A stretch of 38,344 nucleotides of DNA from an uncultured bacterium (GTDB lineage Bacteria; Planctomycetota; UBA1135; GCA-002686595), in contig CALBMX010000091.1 of assembly GCA_937896235.1 (NCBI GenBank), forward strand, positions 1 to 38,344, in the 5' to 3' direction. Below the pieces are notes generated by a model. The model searched no databases. It was not told where the DNA came from and worked only from the letters and a program-made list of their open reading frames with translations. The position numbers were made by a program, and so were the translations under genes. Shown here in pieces: positions 9,024-17,542 of this stretch (position 1 is the first letter of the stretch; each line of letters opens with the position of its first letter).

Positions 9024-9953
9024 ATGGCCACACCCTCCATCCCCAACGAGTTCACACTCTCCACGACCTGCTTCGGCGACCGCCTTAGCAAAGTCGAGGA
9101 TCAAGTATTTGCGGCCGCAGCAATGGGGTTTCGCAACTTCGAGCTGGGGCTGTCCGGCGTACCCGTCACGATGGATGGCTTGTGTGACGTACGCCGTGAG
9201 ACGAATTCGGTTCTAGTTTCGATGGTTGCCGGCTGCAGAGACCAGCACACCGGGGAGATGGTGATTTGGAAGTTGGCGAGTGAAGACGAGGGCGAGCGGG
9301 AGCGAGCCTTGAACTCCATGCGCCGCCACCTGCGCCTTGCGGAAGCGTGGAAGTGCCCGCGCATTATCGTTAGAGGCACGCGAATCGGCGATTTAGAGCT
9401 CTCGGGTCGAGCCGATGTACTTGCGGTCCGGGTCGCCAAAGAGGGACTTGGCAGGGACGGGGCCACCGGCGCACTGGCCAAAGAAATCAGAAAGGTCGCA
9501 GGCGAGGTCCACAAGAAGGGGCAGAAGCAACTCGAACACCTCTGTCGCGGATTGCACACCATCTCTAAGGAGGCGCCGGATCTGACAATCTGTATTGAGC
9601 CAGGTGAGCACCTGGACGATCTCCTCAATATCGAGGCGATGGGCTGGCTTCTCGACGATCTGCCCAGCCTCTCTTACTGGCATGACGTCGGCCAAATTCA
9701 CATGCGAGAGCGCCAGGGTTTGCCGACACAAGGCGCTTGGCTCGACCGCTTCGCCTCACGGATGGTTGGCATTCACCTACAAGACGCTTCTGCAACTCAG
9801 AACGAGCTGCCCGTTGGTCTTGGCGAAGTTGATTTTAAGCTCATAGCTGAGTACACCCCCAAAAACGCCATTCGCGTCCTTGAAATCGAGGCTTCGCATG
9901 GCCGAGCAGAAGTTCTAACCAGTGTTCAGGCTTTGATGAACCTCGGTTTCTAG
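9024..9953 (+). CDS. Sugar phosphate isomerase/epimerase-like TIM barrel protein
   Basis: This 309-aa protein looks like the AP-endonuclease-2/xylose-isomerase-like family, which isomerises or epimerises sugars at a divalent metal. Supporting features are the opening FTLSTTCFGDRLSKVEDQVFAAAAMGFRNFELG, typical of the first barrel strand and helix, then CICIEPGEHLDDLLN-like (LTICIEPGEHLDD, metal-ligand Glu at strand end), SYWHDVGQIHMRE (His/Asp), VGIHLQDA and the final VLEIEASHG glutamate. The order of metal ligands agrees with the family. No ribosome binding site is obvious at ATG 9024. It follows the purB terminator and precedes the DHH phosphoesterase by 34 bases on the same strand. Substrate unknown. 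Confidence 0.82.
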   Translation: MATPSIPNEFTLSTTCFGDRLSKVEDQVFAAAAMGFRNFELGLSGVPVTMDGLCDVRRETNSVLVSMVAGCRDQHTGEMVIWKLASEDEGERERALNSMRRHLRLAEAWKCPRIIVRGTRIGDLELSGRADVLAVRVAKEGLGRDGATGALAKEIRKVAGEVHKKGQKQLEHLCRGLHTISKEAPDLTICIEPGEHLDDLLNIEAMGWLLDDLPSLSYWHDVGQIHMRERQGLPTQGAWLDRFASRMVGIHLQDASATQNELPVGLGEVDFKLIAEYTPKNAIRVLEIEASHGRAEVLTSVQALMNLGF

Positions 9954-9987
9954 TAGAGCGGCGCTCGGTGCGCTACCCTATGGCGCT

Positions 9988-11094
9988 ATGGAAAACGAAG
10001 TGAGTGAGATTGAGCTGACACCTAAGCAGCGGGTTGCAGCACTGCGCGAGACCTTGGAGAAGGCACGCGATGAAAGCGGGAAAGAGCGCGTACTTATTTT
10101 GACGCACCGCTCCCCCGATCCCGATGCGATGGGTGCGGCGGTGGGGATGAAACTTCTCATTGAAGAGGCCTTTCAAATGCGCGCCACCATCGCCACCGTT
10201 GGCCGTATTCACCGCGCCGAAAACCAGGCGATGGTTCGCGAGCTCGAGCTCGACTTTTCGGACTCCGAGAAGATGGACCACAGCAAGTTCATGGGGCTAG
10301 TTCTCGTCGACACCCAGCCTAGCTTCGGACATACGACGATCCCTGGAGACCTGCCTGTTCTTGCGGTGATCGACCATCACGAGCCGCCCTCGATAGACGT
10401 CGATCCAGATGCGCAAGAGGCCACACATCTCGAGGACATTCGCGTCGGTGTCGGCGCGACCTCGAGTATGGTGTTCGAGTACTTATGCGAGGCGGGGATT
10501 CAGCCCGATGCACGAACGGCCGGCGCGATCTTCTGCGGCGTTCGCTACGACACAGGCGACTTGGCCGAAGGTGTTACCGACTTGGATCAACGCGCCTGGT
10601 TTGATTGCTTTCGCCGCGCGGATCAGGGCGCTTTGCAGCGAATCCAGCGACCCAGCTTGCCGGCTGCCTATTTCAGTCAACTCGCAATCGCCCTTCGAAG
10701 TGCGCGCCAGCACGGGAATATGGTCCTAGGCCTACTTGGCGAGGTCGTCAATCCGGAGGCGGTTTCCGAGATGGCGGACTTCTTTGTGCGCCTTGAGGAT
10801 TGCCGCTGGAGCCTCGTCGGCGGCTCCTATGAGGGTGACTACTACTTATCCTTACGCACGTCGGTTGGCGAGAGTGGTGCCTATAACTTGTTGGGCGTGA
10901 TTCTTGAGGGCAAGGGGTCATTCGGCGGCCACGGTCGCATAGCGGGCGGGCGCCTTGCGCTAGATGACCCGATCGATACGAGTCTGCGCGAGATTGAGCG
11001 CGAGATACGCGAGCGGGTTCTGCTCATCATCGGTCGCGGTGCAGGAAGCGACGAGCCTGATAGCGAGATGCGCCTCGGCCGTCCGCTTGCCTAG
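9988..11094 (+). CDS. DHH-family phosphoesterase (NrnA-like)
   Basis: This is a probable cytoplasmic manganese-dependent phosphoesterase of the DHH/DHHA1 superfamily, 368 aa, similar to NrnA-type nano-RNases that degrade short RNAs and pAp. Motif I is THRSPDPDAMGAA (His40, Asp44, Asp46), motif II is VLVDTQ (Asp108), motif III is VIDHHE (Asp129-His130-His131) and motif IV is GVRYDTGDLAEG. The C-terminal DHHA1 part ends with GSFGGHGRIAGGRL, the glycine-rich substrate-binding loop. An N-terminal ~30 aa extension precedes motif I. Length and order match the family. It could be coupled to the following ThiD-like gene, which begins within ~45 bases. Confidence 0.9.
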   Translation: MENEVSEIELTPKQRVAALRETLEKARDESGKERVLILTHRSPDPDAMGAAVGMKLLIEEAFQMRATIATVGRIHRAENQAMVRELELDFSDSEKMDHSKFMGLVLVDTQPSFGHTTIPGDLPVLAVIDHHEPPSIDVDPDAQEATHLEDIRVGVGATSSMVFEYLCEAGIQPDARTAGAIFCGVRYDTGDLAEGVTDLDQRAWFDCFRRADQGALQRIQRPSLPAAYFSQLAIALRSARQHGNMVLGLLGEVVNPEAVSEMADFFVRLEDCRWSLVGGSYEGDYYLSLRTSVGESGAYNLLGVILEGKGSFGGHGRIAGGRLALDDPIDTSLREIEREIRERVLLIIGRGAGSDEPDSEMRLGRPLA

Positions 11095-11136
11095 AGTGGG
11101 ACTTTGATGAGTGACGGACTTCGTGGAGGAGAGCCG

Positions 11137-11925
11137 GTGATACTTGTCGTCGCGGGGCACGATCCGAGCTACCGCTTTGAAAATGGACGAGGCGTTGGTG
11201 CGGGTGTCGATGCGGACACGGAAGCGGCGGGTCATTTTGGTGTAGCGACGAGGAACGTGGTGACGGCGTGGACGGAGCAAGAGGCGGGACGCGTCTTCGA
11301 GCTCGGGCCCGTCACACCGGTCGTCTGGTTGAGCGAAGCGCTGCGTTTGGGGTTCGAGCTGCGGTTTGATCTGCGAGCACTGAAAATCGGGTTGCTCCCC
11401 GGTGAAGCCGCCGTACGTGCCGCTGCGAAGCTCGTTCGCGAGCTGCGCAAGATCATGCCGAGCTTACCTGTGGTTGTAGATCCCGTTCTCTCCGCATCCG
11501 GTGGCGAAGAGTTTTTAGACGCAGCTGGTCGCCTCGCGTTGATGGAGGACTTGGTTCCGACGGGGGTCGTACTGACTCCGAATCGGCTGGAAGCCGCAGC
11601 CCTCTTGGGGTGTGCCGTTGGGGAAGATCCAGAGTTGGTTGCGCGCAGCCTGTTCGCCCGTGGGAAAGCGCGCGAGGCCCCTGCCAATCGAGTTCGAGGC
11701 GTGATCCTCAAAGGCGGCCACGGAAGAGAGGACCCCGTTCGCGACTTTACCGTGGACGGAAGTGGACAGGTGCATGTTCATGAGCACCCCCGCAAGTTAG
11801 GTGCAAGCCTGCACGGGTCGGGTTGCCGCCATGCAAGTGCCGTGGCTGCGAACCTGTCCCTTGGCTTGACCTTGGACGAGGCATCCGAGCGAGCGGGCGC
11901 CTGGCTTGGTACATTGATGATCTGA
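11137..11925 (+). CDS. ThiD-like hydroxymethylpyrimidine kinase
   Basis: This ribokinase-fold protein is related to HMP/HMP-phosphate kinase of thiamine synthesis. GTG 11137 is the preferred start because GGAGGAG sits just upstream; ATG 11107 is in frame without such a site. Conserved parts are ILVVAGHDPS at the start, VVVDPVLSASGG, LTPNRLEAAALLG, GVILKGGHG and the anion-hole/catalytic segment HGSGCRHASAVAANLSLG with Cys230. An insertion of about nine residues (YRFENGRGV) separates DPS from GAGVDAD, where ThiD normally reads DPSGGAGIQAD. That may alter substrate choice, so I leave the symbol empty. No other thiamine gene is nearby. Confidence 0.85.
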   Translation: MILVVAGHDPSYRFENGRGVGAGVDADTEAAGHFGVATRNVVTAWTEQEAGRVFELGPVTPVVWLSEALRLGFELRFDLRALKIGLLPGEAAVRAAAKLVRELRKIMPSLPVVVDPVLSASGGEEFLDAAGRLALMEDLVPTGVVLTPNRLEAAALLGCAVGEDPELVARSLFARGKAREAPANRVRGVILKGGHGREDPVRDFTVDGSGQVHVHEHPRKLGASLHGSGCRHASAVAANLSLGLTLDEASERAGAWLGTLMI

Positions 11926-12031
11926 TCGCGGACCCGAACTCTCCGCATCTCCCTTTACCCTGAAAGCGGGCGTCTACAAACGATCTCTTCGAGGTGGCGG
12001 GGGTGGCCCTGATCTCGTAGCCTAAACCCAT

Positions 12032-13141
12032 ATGAAAGCGATCCTCGGAATCTCATTGCTGGTTGATCAAAACCTGCTGGACAGGCTCGCCGCTTACGTA
12101 CCTGCGCTAGCAGTTGCGGCAATTACCGCTGTCTTACTTGCCATAGGGCAGCGAGTCCTTATGAGGGGCCCGTCGGCCAATGGTGCCGAAGCGCGCTTGC
12201 CCCGCCAGCTAATCATGCTGTTCTTGACAGTGCTCGGATTATTCCTAGTGCTGTTGGCGCTACCCCTGGAGACAGATACGCGCGGTCAAGTCCTTAGCTT
12301 CGCGGGGGTGCTCTTCACGGCAGTCATCGCCTTGTCATCGGCAACCTTTGTGTCCAACGCGATGGCTGGCATGATGGTTCGCATGATCAAGTGTTTTCGA
12401 CCCGGCGACTTCGTTCGGGTCAAAGAGGAGTTCGGGCGCATCACGGAGCGCGGGCTCTTTCATGTCGAACTGCAGACGGAGAGTGGCGACCTTACGACCG
12501 TTCCCAACCTCTACTTGATCACAAATCCCGTCACCGTTGTTCGTAGCAAGGGGACCGTGATTTCGACAAAGGTCTCCCTCGGCTACGACGAATCCTGGGA
12601 TCGCATGGAGTCGCTGCTCAAGGGCGCGGCAGAAAAAGCGGGACTCACCGATGCCTTCGTTCACGTCCTGGAGCTGCAAAACTTCGCCATCCTTTACAAG
12701 GTGGCGGGCTTTTCAAGTGACGTCCAGAGCATGCTGACGACACGTTCAAACCTTTGCAAAGAGATGCTGGATGCACTTCACCATGCAAATGTCGAGATCA
12801 TGTCACCGACGTTCATGACCCAACGTCAGATCAAGCAAGACGATGCGATCATCCCGACTCGCTCTCGCCGTTCGGTCCAAAAGGTTCCTACTGAGCACAC
12901 ACCCGAAGCGGTGATTTTCGAAAAGGCGAACCGCGCGGCCGGCCTCGAAGCTCTAAAGGATCAGCACGACAAAGTGCGCGAGGAGCTCGCCGAGATTGGG
13001 GTGAACAAGGCCAAGGGGGAGGAGAGAGACAAACAATCCGAAAGGCGCCAAGTGCTGGAGTCGGCCGCTGATGGCCTGCTCCAGGAGATTGACGAGGTCG
13101 CCAAGAGCATTGTCGAGGAAGACAGGCGGACCGAACCCTAG
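12032..13141 (+). CDS. Mechanosensitive ion channel, MscS family
   Basis: This inner-membrane channel of 369 aa opens under membrane tension to release solutes. Three hydrophobic segments are seen: residues ~20-45, ~60-85 and ~90-125. The last is the pore-lining helix and shows the glycine/alanine pattern FAGVLFTAVIALSSATFVSNAMAGM. The MscS beta domain follows with FRPGDFVRVKEEFGRITERG and TVPNLYLITNPV, and then the alpha/beta cytoplasmic cage. After residue ~295 a highly charged tail of ~75 residues, predicted coiled coil (ALKDQHDKVREELAEIG...), extends the usual small MscS. The gene stands alone and faces the RND operon across a shared hairpin. Confidence 0.92.
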   Translation: MKAILGISLLVDQNLLDRLAAYVPALAVAAITAVLLAIGQRVLMRGPSANGAEARLPRQLIMLFLTVLGLFLVLLALPLETDTRGQVLSFAGVLFTAVIALSSATFVSNAMAGMMVRMIKCFRPGDFVRVKEEFGRITERGLFHVELQTESGDLTTVPNLYLITNPVTVVRSKGTVISTKVSLGYDESWDRMESLLKGAAEKAGLTDAFVHVLELQNFAILYKVAGFSSDVQSMLTTRSNLCKEMLDALHHANVEIMSPTFMTQRQIKQDDAIIPTRSRRSVQKVPTEHTPEAVIFEKANRAAGLEALKDQHDKVREELAEIGVNKAKGEERDKQSERRQVLESAADGLLQEIDEVAKSIVEEDRRTEP

Positions 13142-13144
13142 GGA

Positions 13145-13170
13145 GGGGTCGCAAGCGAGTTTGCGACCCC
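13145..13170. terminator. Bidirectional terminator between mscS-like and RND genes
   Basis: GGGGTCGCAA (13145-13154) and TTGCGACCCC (13161-13170) form a perfect 10-bp stem with a six-base loop. It lies between two convergent genes, 3 bases after the channel stop and 8 bases from the RND pump stop. It can act on both strands, although no long U tract is present. Confidence 0.75.
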
Positions 13171-13178
13171 ACTTCTCG

Positions 13179-16100
13179 CTAGGCGGAGACCTCTTCTGGG
13201 GTCGAGTCCACTTTGCGGAACATCGCCTTCATGCGGGCCGGCAGCGCTGTGAAATCCTCGACAATCAGGTAGAAGGCTGGTATCAGTATGAGCGTGATCG
13301 CAGTCGCGAAAATGACGCCGAACGCAAGGCTCACGGCCATGGGTAGCATAAAGCGGGCCTGCATGCTCTTCTCCAAAAGTAGGGGGGTGAGGCCAGCAAA
13401 TGTCGTCAACGTCGTCAGCAAGATAGCCCGGAACCTGCGAGTTCCGCCAGCGAGGATGGCCTCTTGAGCACTCATCCCGGTCTCCTTTCGAAGAGTATCG
13501 ATATAGTCGATGAGCACGAGCGAATCGTTAACAACGATACCGGTCAGAGCCATGATCCCGATGATCGAGAACATAGAGAGGTCGAACCCCGTAAGCATGT
13601 GGCCCCAGAATGCGCCAATCAGACCGAAGGGGATGGCCATCATGATGGCGATGGGGCGTGAGTAGGAGCGAAGTGGGATCGCGAGCAGGATGAACATGGC
13701 AAGCATGGCGGCGATGCCGTTACTTCGCATGGTGCCCATGAACTCGCTTTGATTTTTGCCAGGACCTTCAAAGCTAGCCTGGACCCCTTTGTGCCTCGCG
13801 AGGAGTCCGGGAAGAATCTTGTCAGCCAGCTTCGCCTCGAGGTCACTTGGCGTAATGATCAGAGTGTCTAGGTCTGCGACGACGTCAATCGTGCGCCCCC
13901 GGTTGGCGCGATTGATCGTTGAGAAACCTACACCCGGAATCACGTGGCCGACCTCGCTAAACGGCAGCTCGCGTCCGTCTTTCATACGTATGCGCATGCT
14001 CTCTAAAGTGGCGAGTGTGGTTCTCTCGGCTTGAGTGTAGCGAACGAACACCTTCACCTCGTCTCGTCCTCGCTGAATGGTCTGTACCTCCTCACCGTAA
14101 AAAGCCTGGCGGACTTGGCGCACTAGCTCAAGGTAGGTGAGCCCAGCGGCCTCACCAGCTTCTGTGATGCCGATCTCAAGTTCACGTTTACCCGGTGCAA
14201 AGTTGTCGCGCACTGATGTGACACCGGACTCTGCGGTCATCGCGAGCTTCAGTTCGTCGGCGACCGTGCGCAGCACGACCAGGTCGTCGCCTTGAAAGCG
14301 AATATCGATGTCGCCGTCTCCGCCCATCAAGTCGGCTGAAAACGTAAGGGCCTCGGCGCCCGGTACGCGAGAGGTTCGCTGCTCCCATAGCGCGGCGAAC
14401 TCCTTACTTGTAGTCGTTCTAAATTCGGCGGAGACCAGCTCGACATTAACTTCACCAAGGTGCGCTCCCGAATAGGAGGTGCCCGAAGAGCCCGCCGTGC
14501 GAGACTGCTTCTCGCGATAGGGCTGACCGCCCAGTGACGTCATTACCGAGACCACAACCGGCTGCCCCTCCCTTTTCTCAAGCTCTTCGCCAAGCTGTCG
14601 GGCAGTCGCTTCAAAATTTAGGATCGCCGCCTCGGTGAGCTCTAGGGGAGTCCCTAGCGGCATCGTGAGCTCCACTGCAACGTTGTCCGCCTCGATCTGA
14701 GGGAAGAAGTTGAACTTCAACCAACCGAATGTGGGCAGGGCCAAGGTGACGACAAAAAGAGCAATCCCGGCCGCGAGTGTTGCGTAGCGATAGGACGCCG
14801 CTGCTTTGAGGCTGGGCCGATAGACGCGCTGAATGAACAGCTCGAGGAGGTGATCGATACCGCCCTGCAGCGTGCCCAGGAGTCCGGGATTTGAGTCGTT
14901 GTCCACCGCAGGTAGATGTTTCAAGTGTGCGGGCAAGACAAAGAGGGACTCGGCCATCGAGAAGGTCAAGACGGCGATCACAATGAGGGGAATGTTGCGT
15001 GAGAATTGCCCCATGCTTCCCGGCATGAACAGCATCGGGGTGAAGGCCACCATCGTGGTGAGGACCGCGAACACCACGGGTTTTGACATTTGGTGCGTGC
15101 CTGTGACCGCAGCGAGGAGCCCGTCTTTTTTGCCGGGGCCGTGGTGTCGATTGTAGTGGATGTTCTCCGCCACAACGATGGCATCATCGACGACAATTCC
15201 GAGCACAATGATGAACGCAAAGAGCGAGATCATGTTGATGGAGACGTCCATGTAGGGCATCAGCCAGATGCCACCCAAGAAAGAGATGGGGATTCCAACC
15301 GTGACCCAAAGAGCTAACCGCAGGCGCAAGAACAAGGCCAAGGTGATCAAGACAAGGACGAGCCCCTGTAGGCCGTTCTCAAGCATCAGGCTAAGGCGGT
15401 CTTTGAGCATGACCGTCTCATCGCCCGTGATCGAAAGAGAGAGCCCGGCTGGAAGTTTGCTCTTGTATTCCTCCAAATACTGAAGTGCAGCGGGACCGAT
15501 AGCTAATGCGTTTTGATCCCCGACCCGGTAGACGTCGATCACCGCTGCGGGTTTGCCGTTGAAGCGAATACGCTGATCCGTGTCCGCAAAGTCATCGCGA
15601 ATGTTGGCGACTGTTCCCAGTAACAAATCGGTTCCATTGGGCAACTTGCGGAGGGTGATCTTCTCAAACTCATCGCCCGTATAAGACTGGCCTTTTCCGC
15701 GTAGGAGGATCTCTCCACCGGTGGTCTTGACACTGCCTGTTGGGATGTCCAGAGAGGATTGACGGATCGCGTTGGAGACCTCATCAAAGGACAGGCCATA
15801 GCGGCGCATGTCGTCTTCCCTGAGCTCGACTGCAAGCTCATAGGGTGGGGCATTGACGAGCTCGACCAAGGAGATGGCCTTGAGACTCGTGAGGCCGCTC
15901 TGAATGTCTGCGGATACCTGGCGCAAGGTGTGAGGATCGAGGTCGCCCCAGATCACCACTTTCATCGCGCTCTCGTTCAAGTCGATGAGGCTGACGGTCG
16001 GCTCTTTGGCATCGTCTGGGAACGAGTCGATGCGATCAACGGCTGACTTAACGTCGGCGAGCATGACGTTCCTATCGGTTCCAAAGAGCAGCTCGACCGT

Positions 16101-16376
16101 GACGGTTCCCATTCCTTCCGCGGCAGAGGAGGAGACCTCGTCCACGCCGGAGAGACCTTGGACACGCTCTTCGATACGTGCGCAAATCGACTGCTCAACC
16201 TCTTCCGGAGCGGCGCCGGGGTAGGGAACTTGGATGAGGATGGATTCGACGACAATCGTCGGGACGACCTCTTGGCGAAGGGTCGGAATGGCCTTCACGC
16301 CCAGTCCGACGATACATAACATGAGGAGGTTCGCCGCAACACTGTTCCCAGCAAACCAAGCGATGATTGCTTTCAT
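13179..16376 (-). CDS. RND efflux pump, inner-membrane transporter (AcrB/HAE1-like)
   Basis: This 1065-aa proton-driven pump of the resistance-nodulation-division class exports hydrophobic or amphipathic compounds through an outer-membrane channel. The two-fold repeat is clear. The first helix is AIIAWFAGNSVAANLL, followed by the porter domain (PYPGAAPEEVEQSI). The proton-relay pair is in helix 4 (FIIVLGIVVDDAIVVAEN). A second loop follows, and then the helix 10-11 region GIMALTGIVVNDSLVLIDYI. The length is normal for the family. It overlaps the adaptor gene by 4 bases and is last in the operon; the shared hairpin at 13145-13170 would end the transcript. Confidence 0.95.
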   Translation of the reverse strand: MKAIIAWFAGNSVAANLLMLCIVGLGVKAIPTLRQEVVPTIVVESILIQVPYPGAAPEEVEQSICARIEERVQGLSGVDEVSSSAAEGMGTVTVELLFGTDRNVMLADVKSAVDRIDSFPDDAKEPTVSLIDLNESAMKVVIWGDLDPHTLRQVSADIQSGLTSLKAISLVELVNAPPYELAVELREDDMRRYGLSFDEVSNAIRQSSLDIPTGSVKTTGGEILLRGKGQSYTGDEFEKITLRKLPNGTDLLLGTVANIRDDFADTDQRIRFNGKPAAVIDVYRVGDQNALAIGPAALQYLEEYKSKLPAGLSLSITGDETVMLKDRLSLMLENGLQGLVLVLITLALFLRLRLALWVTVGIPISFLGGIWLMPYMDVSINMISLFAFIIVLGIVVDDAIVVAENIHYNRHHGPGKKDGLLAAVTGTHQMSKPVVFAVLTTMVAFTPMLFMPGSMGQFSRNIPLIVIAVLTFSMAESLFVLPAHLKHLPAVDNDSNPGLLGTLQGGIDHLLELFIQRVYRPSLKAAASYRYATLAAGIALFVVTLALPTFGWLKFNFFPQIEADNVAVELTMPLGTPLELTEAAILNFEATARQLGEELEKREGQPVVVSVMTSLGGQPYREKQSRTAGSSGTSYSGAHLGEVNVELVSAEFRTTTSKEFAALWEQRTSRVPGAEALTFSADLMGGDGDIDIRFQGDDLVVLRTVADELKLAMTAESGVTSVRDNFAPGKRELEIGITEAGEAAGLTYLELVRQVRQAFYGEEVQTIQRGRDEVKVFVRYTQAERTTLATLESMRIRMKDGRELPFSEVGHVIPGVGFSTINRANRGRTIDVVADLDTLIITPSDLEAKLADKILPGLLARHKGVQASFEGPGKNQSEFMGTMRSNGIAAMLAMFILLAIPLRSYSRPIAIMMAIPFGLIGAFWGHMLTGFDLSMFSIIGIMALTGIVVNDSLVLIDYIDTLRKETGMSAQEAILAGGTRRFRAILLTTLTTFAGLTPLLLEKSMQARFMLPMAVSLAFGVIFATAITLILIPAFYLIVEDFTALPARMKAMFRKVDSTPEEVSA

Positions 16377-17542
16377 AGGGATGGCCTCTCCACTCCAACA
16401 AGGACGTCCATTCCTTCAATCGCAATCGTAGGGGCCAGGGTGACAACTCGGAGGGTCCCATCGCGGCTGACGTCTGCAGCGACCAACGCCTCGGTCTCGG
16501 TGAGTTGAAGAAAATCAGGTGCTTGCCTGCGTAACTTTCCACTGCTATCCACGGTGAAAAAGCTGCCGTCGACTTGAAGAGCAGAGCGTGGGATCGCGGT
16601 GACGAAGACGTCCTCTCGGCCTCGGATTTTAGCGGTGACGAAGAGGCCCGGTAGCAAGCTCGTTACAGCCATGGCGGGCCCTGCGCCGACGGGACCACCG
16701 ACCTTTACGATGAGCGTAACGACGGGATTCCGGGTGTCGAGTAGCGGCACCGTCCTTCTTCCAGTTGCGGCCCATTGGTAGGTTTCTCCACCGATCTTGG
16801 CACTTAATGTGAGCTGGAGAGTCTCGGCTCCGTTCCCTGCAAGGTCTAAGTTGAGGAAGGCTAAGTCGGATAGGGAGACGCTGAGTCGGGCTTCAAGGTC
16901 GTCAATCTTCTCGATTGTTAGCAGGGGTGCGGTCGGGCCTACGCGCTGACCTCGCTCGATGGTTTTTTCGATGATGCGACCATCAAAAGGCATGCGGAGA
17001 GTTGCGCGCTCTAGGTTGAGTTTCGCTTGACGTTCGGCGACAACTGCACCTGCGACGGCCGCTCGGGCAGCAGCGATTTGGGGCGTGCGTCCGACGAGCG
17101 CTGGAGGCGTGCCTTCGTGGAGTGCATTCCAGTCGGCGACCGCAACTTCCGCGTTGGCGAGCTCTAGATCTAGCGCCGCATTGCGCGCAGCAACATTTGC
17201 AGCAGCTGCTTCGCGGGCCAACGTGTAGTCCGCCTCGTCGATCGCGACAAGCTCGGTCCCCATCTCTAAGAAGGCGCCTTCTTGCAGAGCATCGGAGACT
17301 CGCACGGCACGTCCTGCGACTTCGGGAGCTAGAGCGAGACGGCTGGGGGAGGAGATCGTCCCGTGCGCCTCGATATAGAGTGTCCTCACAGCCGGTGAAA
17401 CCGGAACGACCTGCACCGTCGGGACAAAGGGAACAGTGACCTTGGGTGGGACAATCGGCGCGTTGTCCACCAAGTACTGCCGACCGAAATAGGCTCCAAA
17501 GCCAATGGCGATGATGAGGAGGAGTTGGATTACGATTTTCAT
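16373..17542 (-). CDS. RND periplasmic adaptor (membrane fusion protein, HlyD-like)
   Basis: The 389-aa adaptor links the RND pump to the outer-membrane channel. An N-terminal anchor helix (IVIQLLLIIAIGFGAYFG) is followed by the lipoyl half-motif region (LALAPEVAGRAVRVSDALQEGAFLEMGTELVAIDE), an alpha-hairpin rich in Ala/Glu (residues ~110-170), the second lipoyl half (LRMPFDGRIIEKTIERGQRV) and the beta-barrel/membrane-proximal domains. It overlaps the TolC-like gene upstream and the pump downstream by 4 bases each, so the three proteins are likely made in fixed ratio. Confidence 0.93.
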   Translation of the reverse strand: MKIVIQLLLIIAIGFGAYFGRQYLVDNAPIVPPKVTVPFVPTVQVVPVSPAVRTLYIEAHGTISSPSRLALAPEVAGRAVRVSDALQEGAFLEMGTELVAIDEADYTLAREAAAANVAARNAALDLELANAEVAVADWNALHEGTPPALVGRTPQIAAARAAVAGAVVAERQAKLNLERATLRMPFDGRIIEKTIERGQRVGPTAPLLTIEKIDDLEARLSVSLSDLAFLNLDLAGNGAETLQLTLSAKIGGETYQWAATGRRTVPLLDTRNPVVTLIVKVGGPVGAGPAMAVTSLLPGLFVTAKIRGREDVFVTAIPRSALQVDGSFFTVDSSGKLRRQAPDFLQLTETEALVAADVSRDGTLRVVTLAPTIAIEGMDVLVGVERPSL

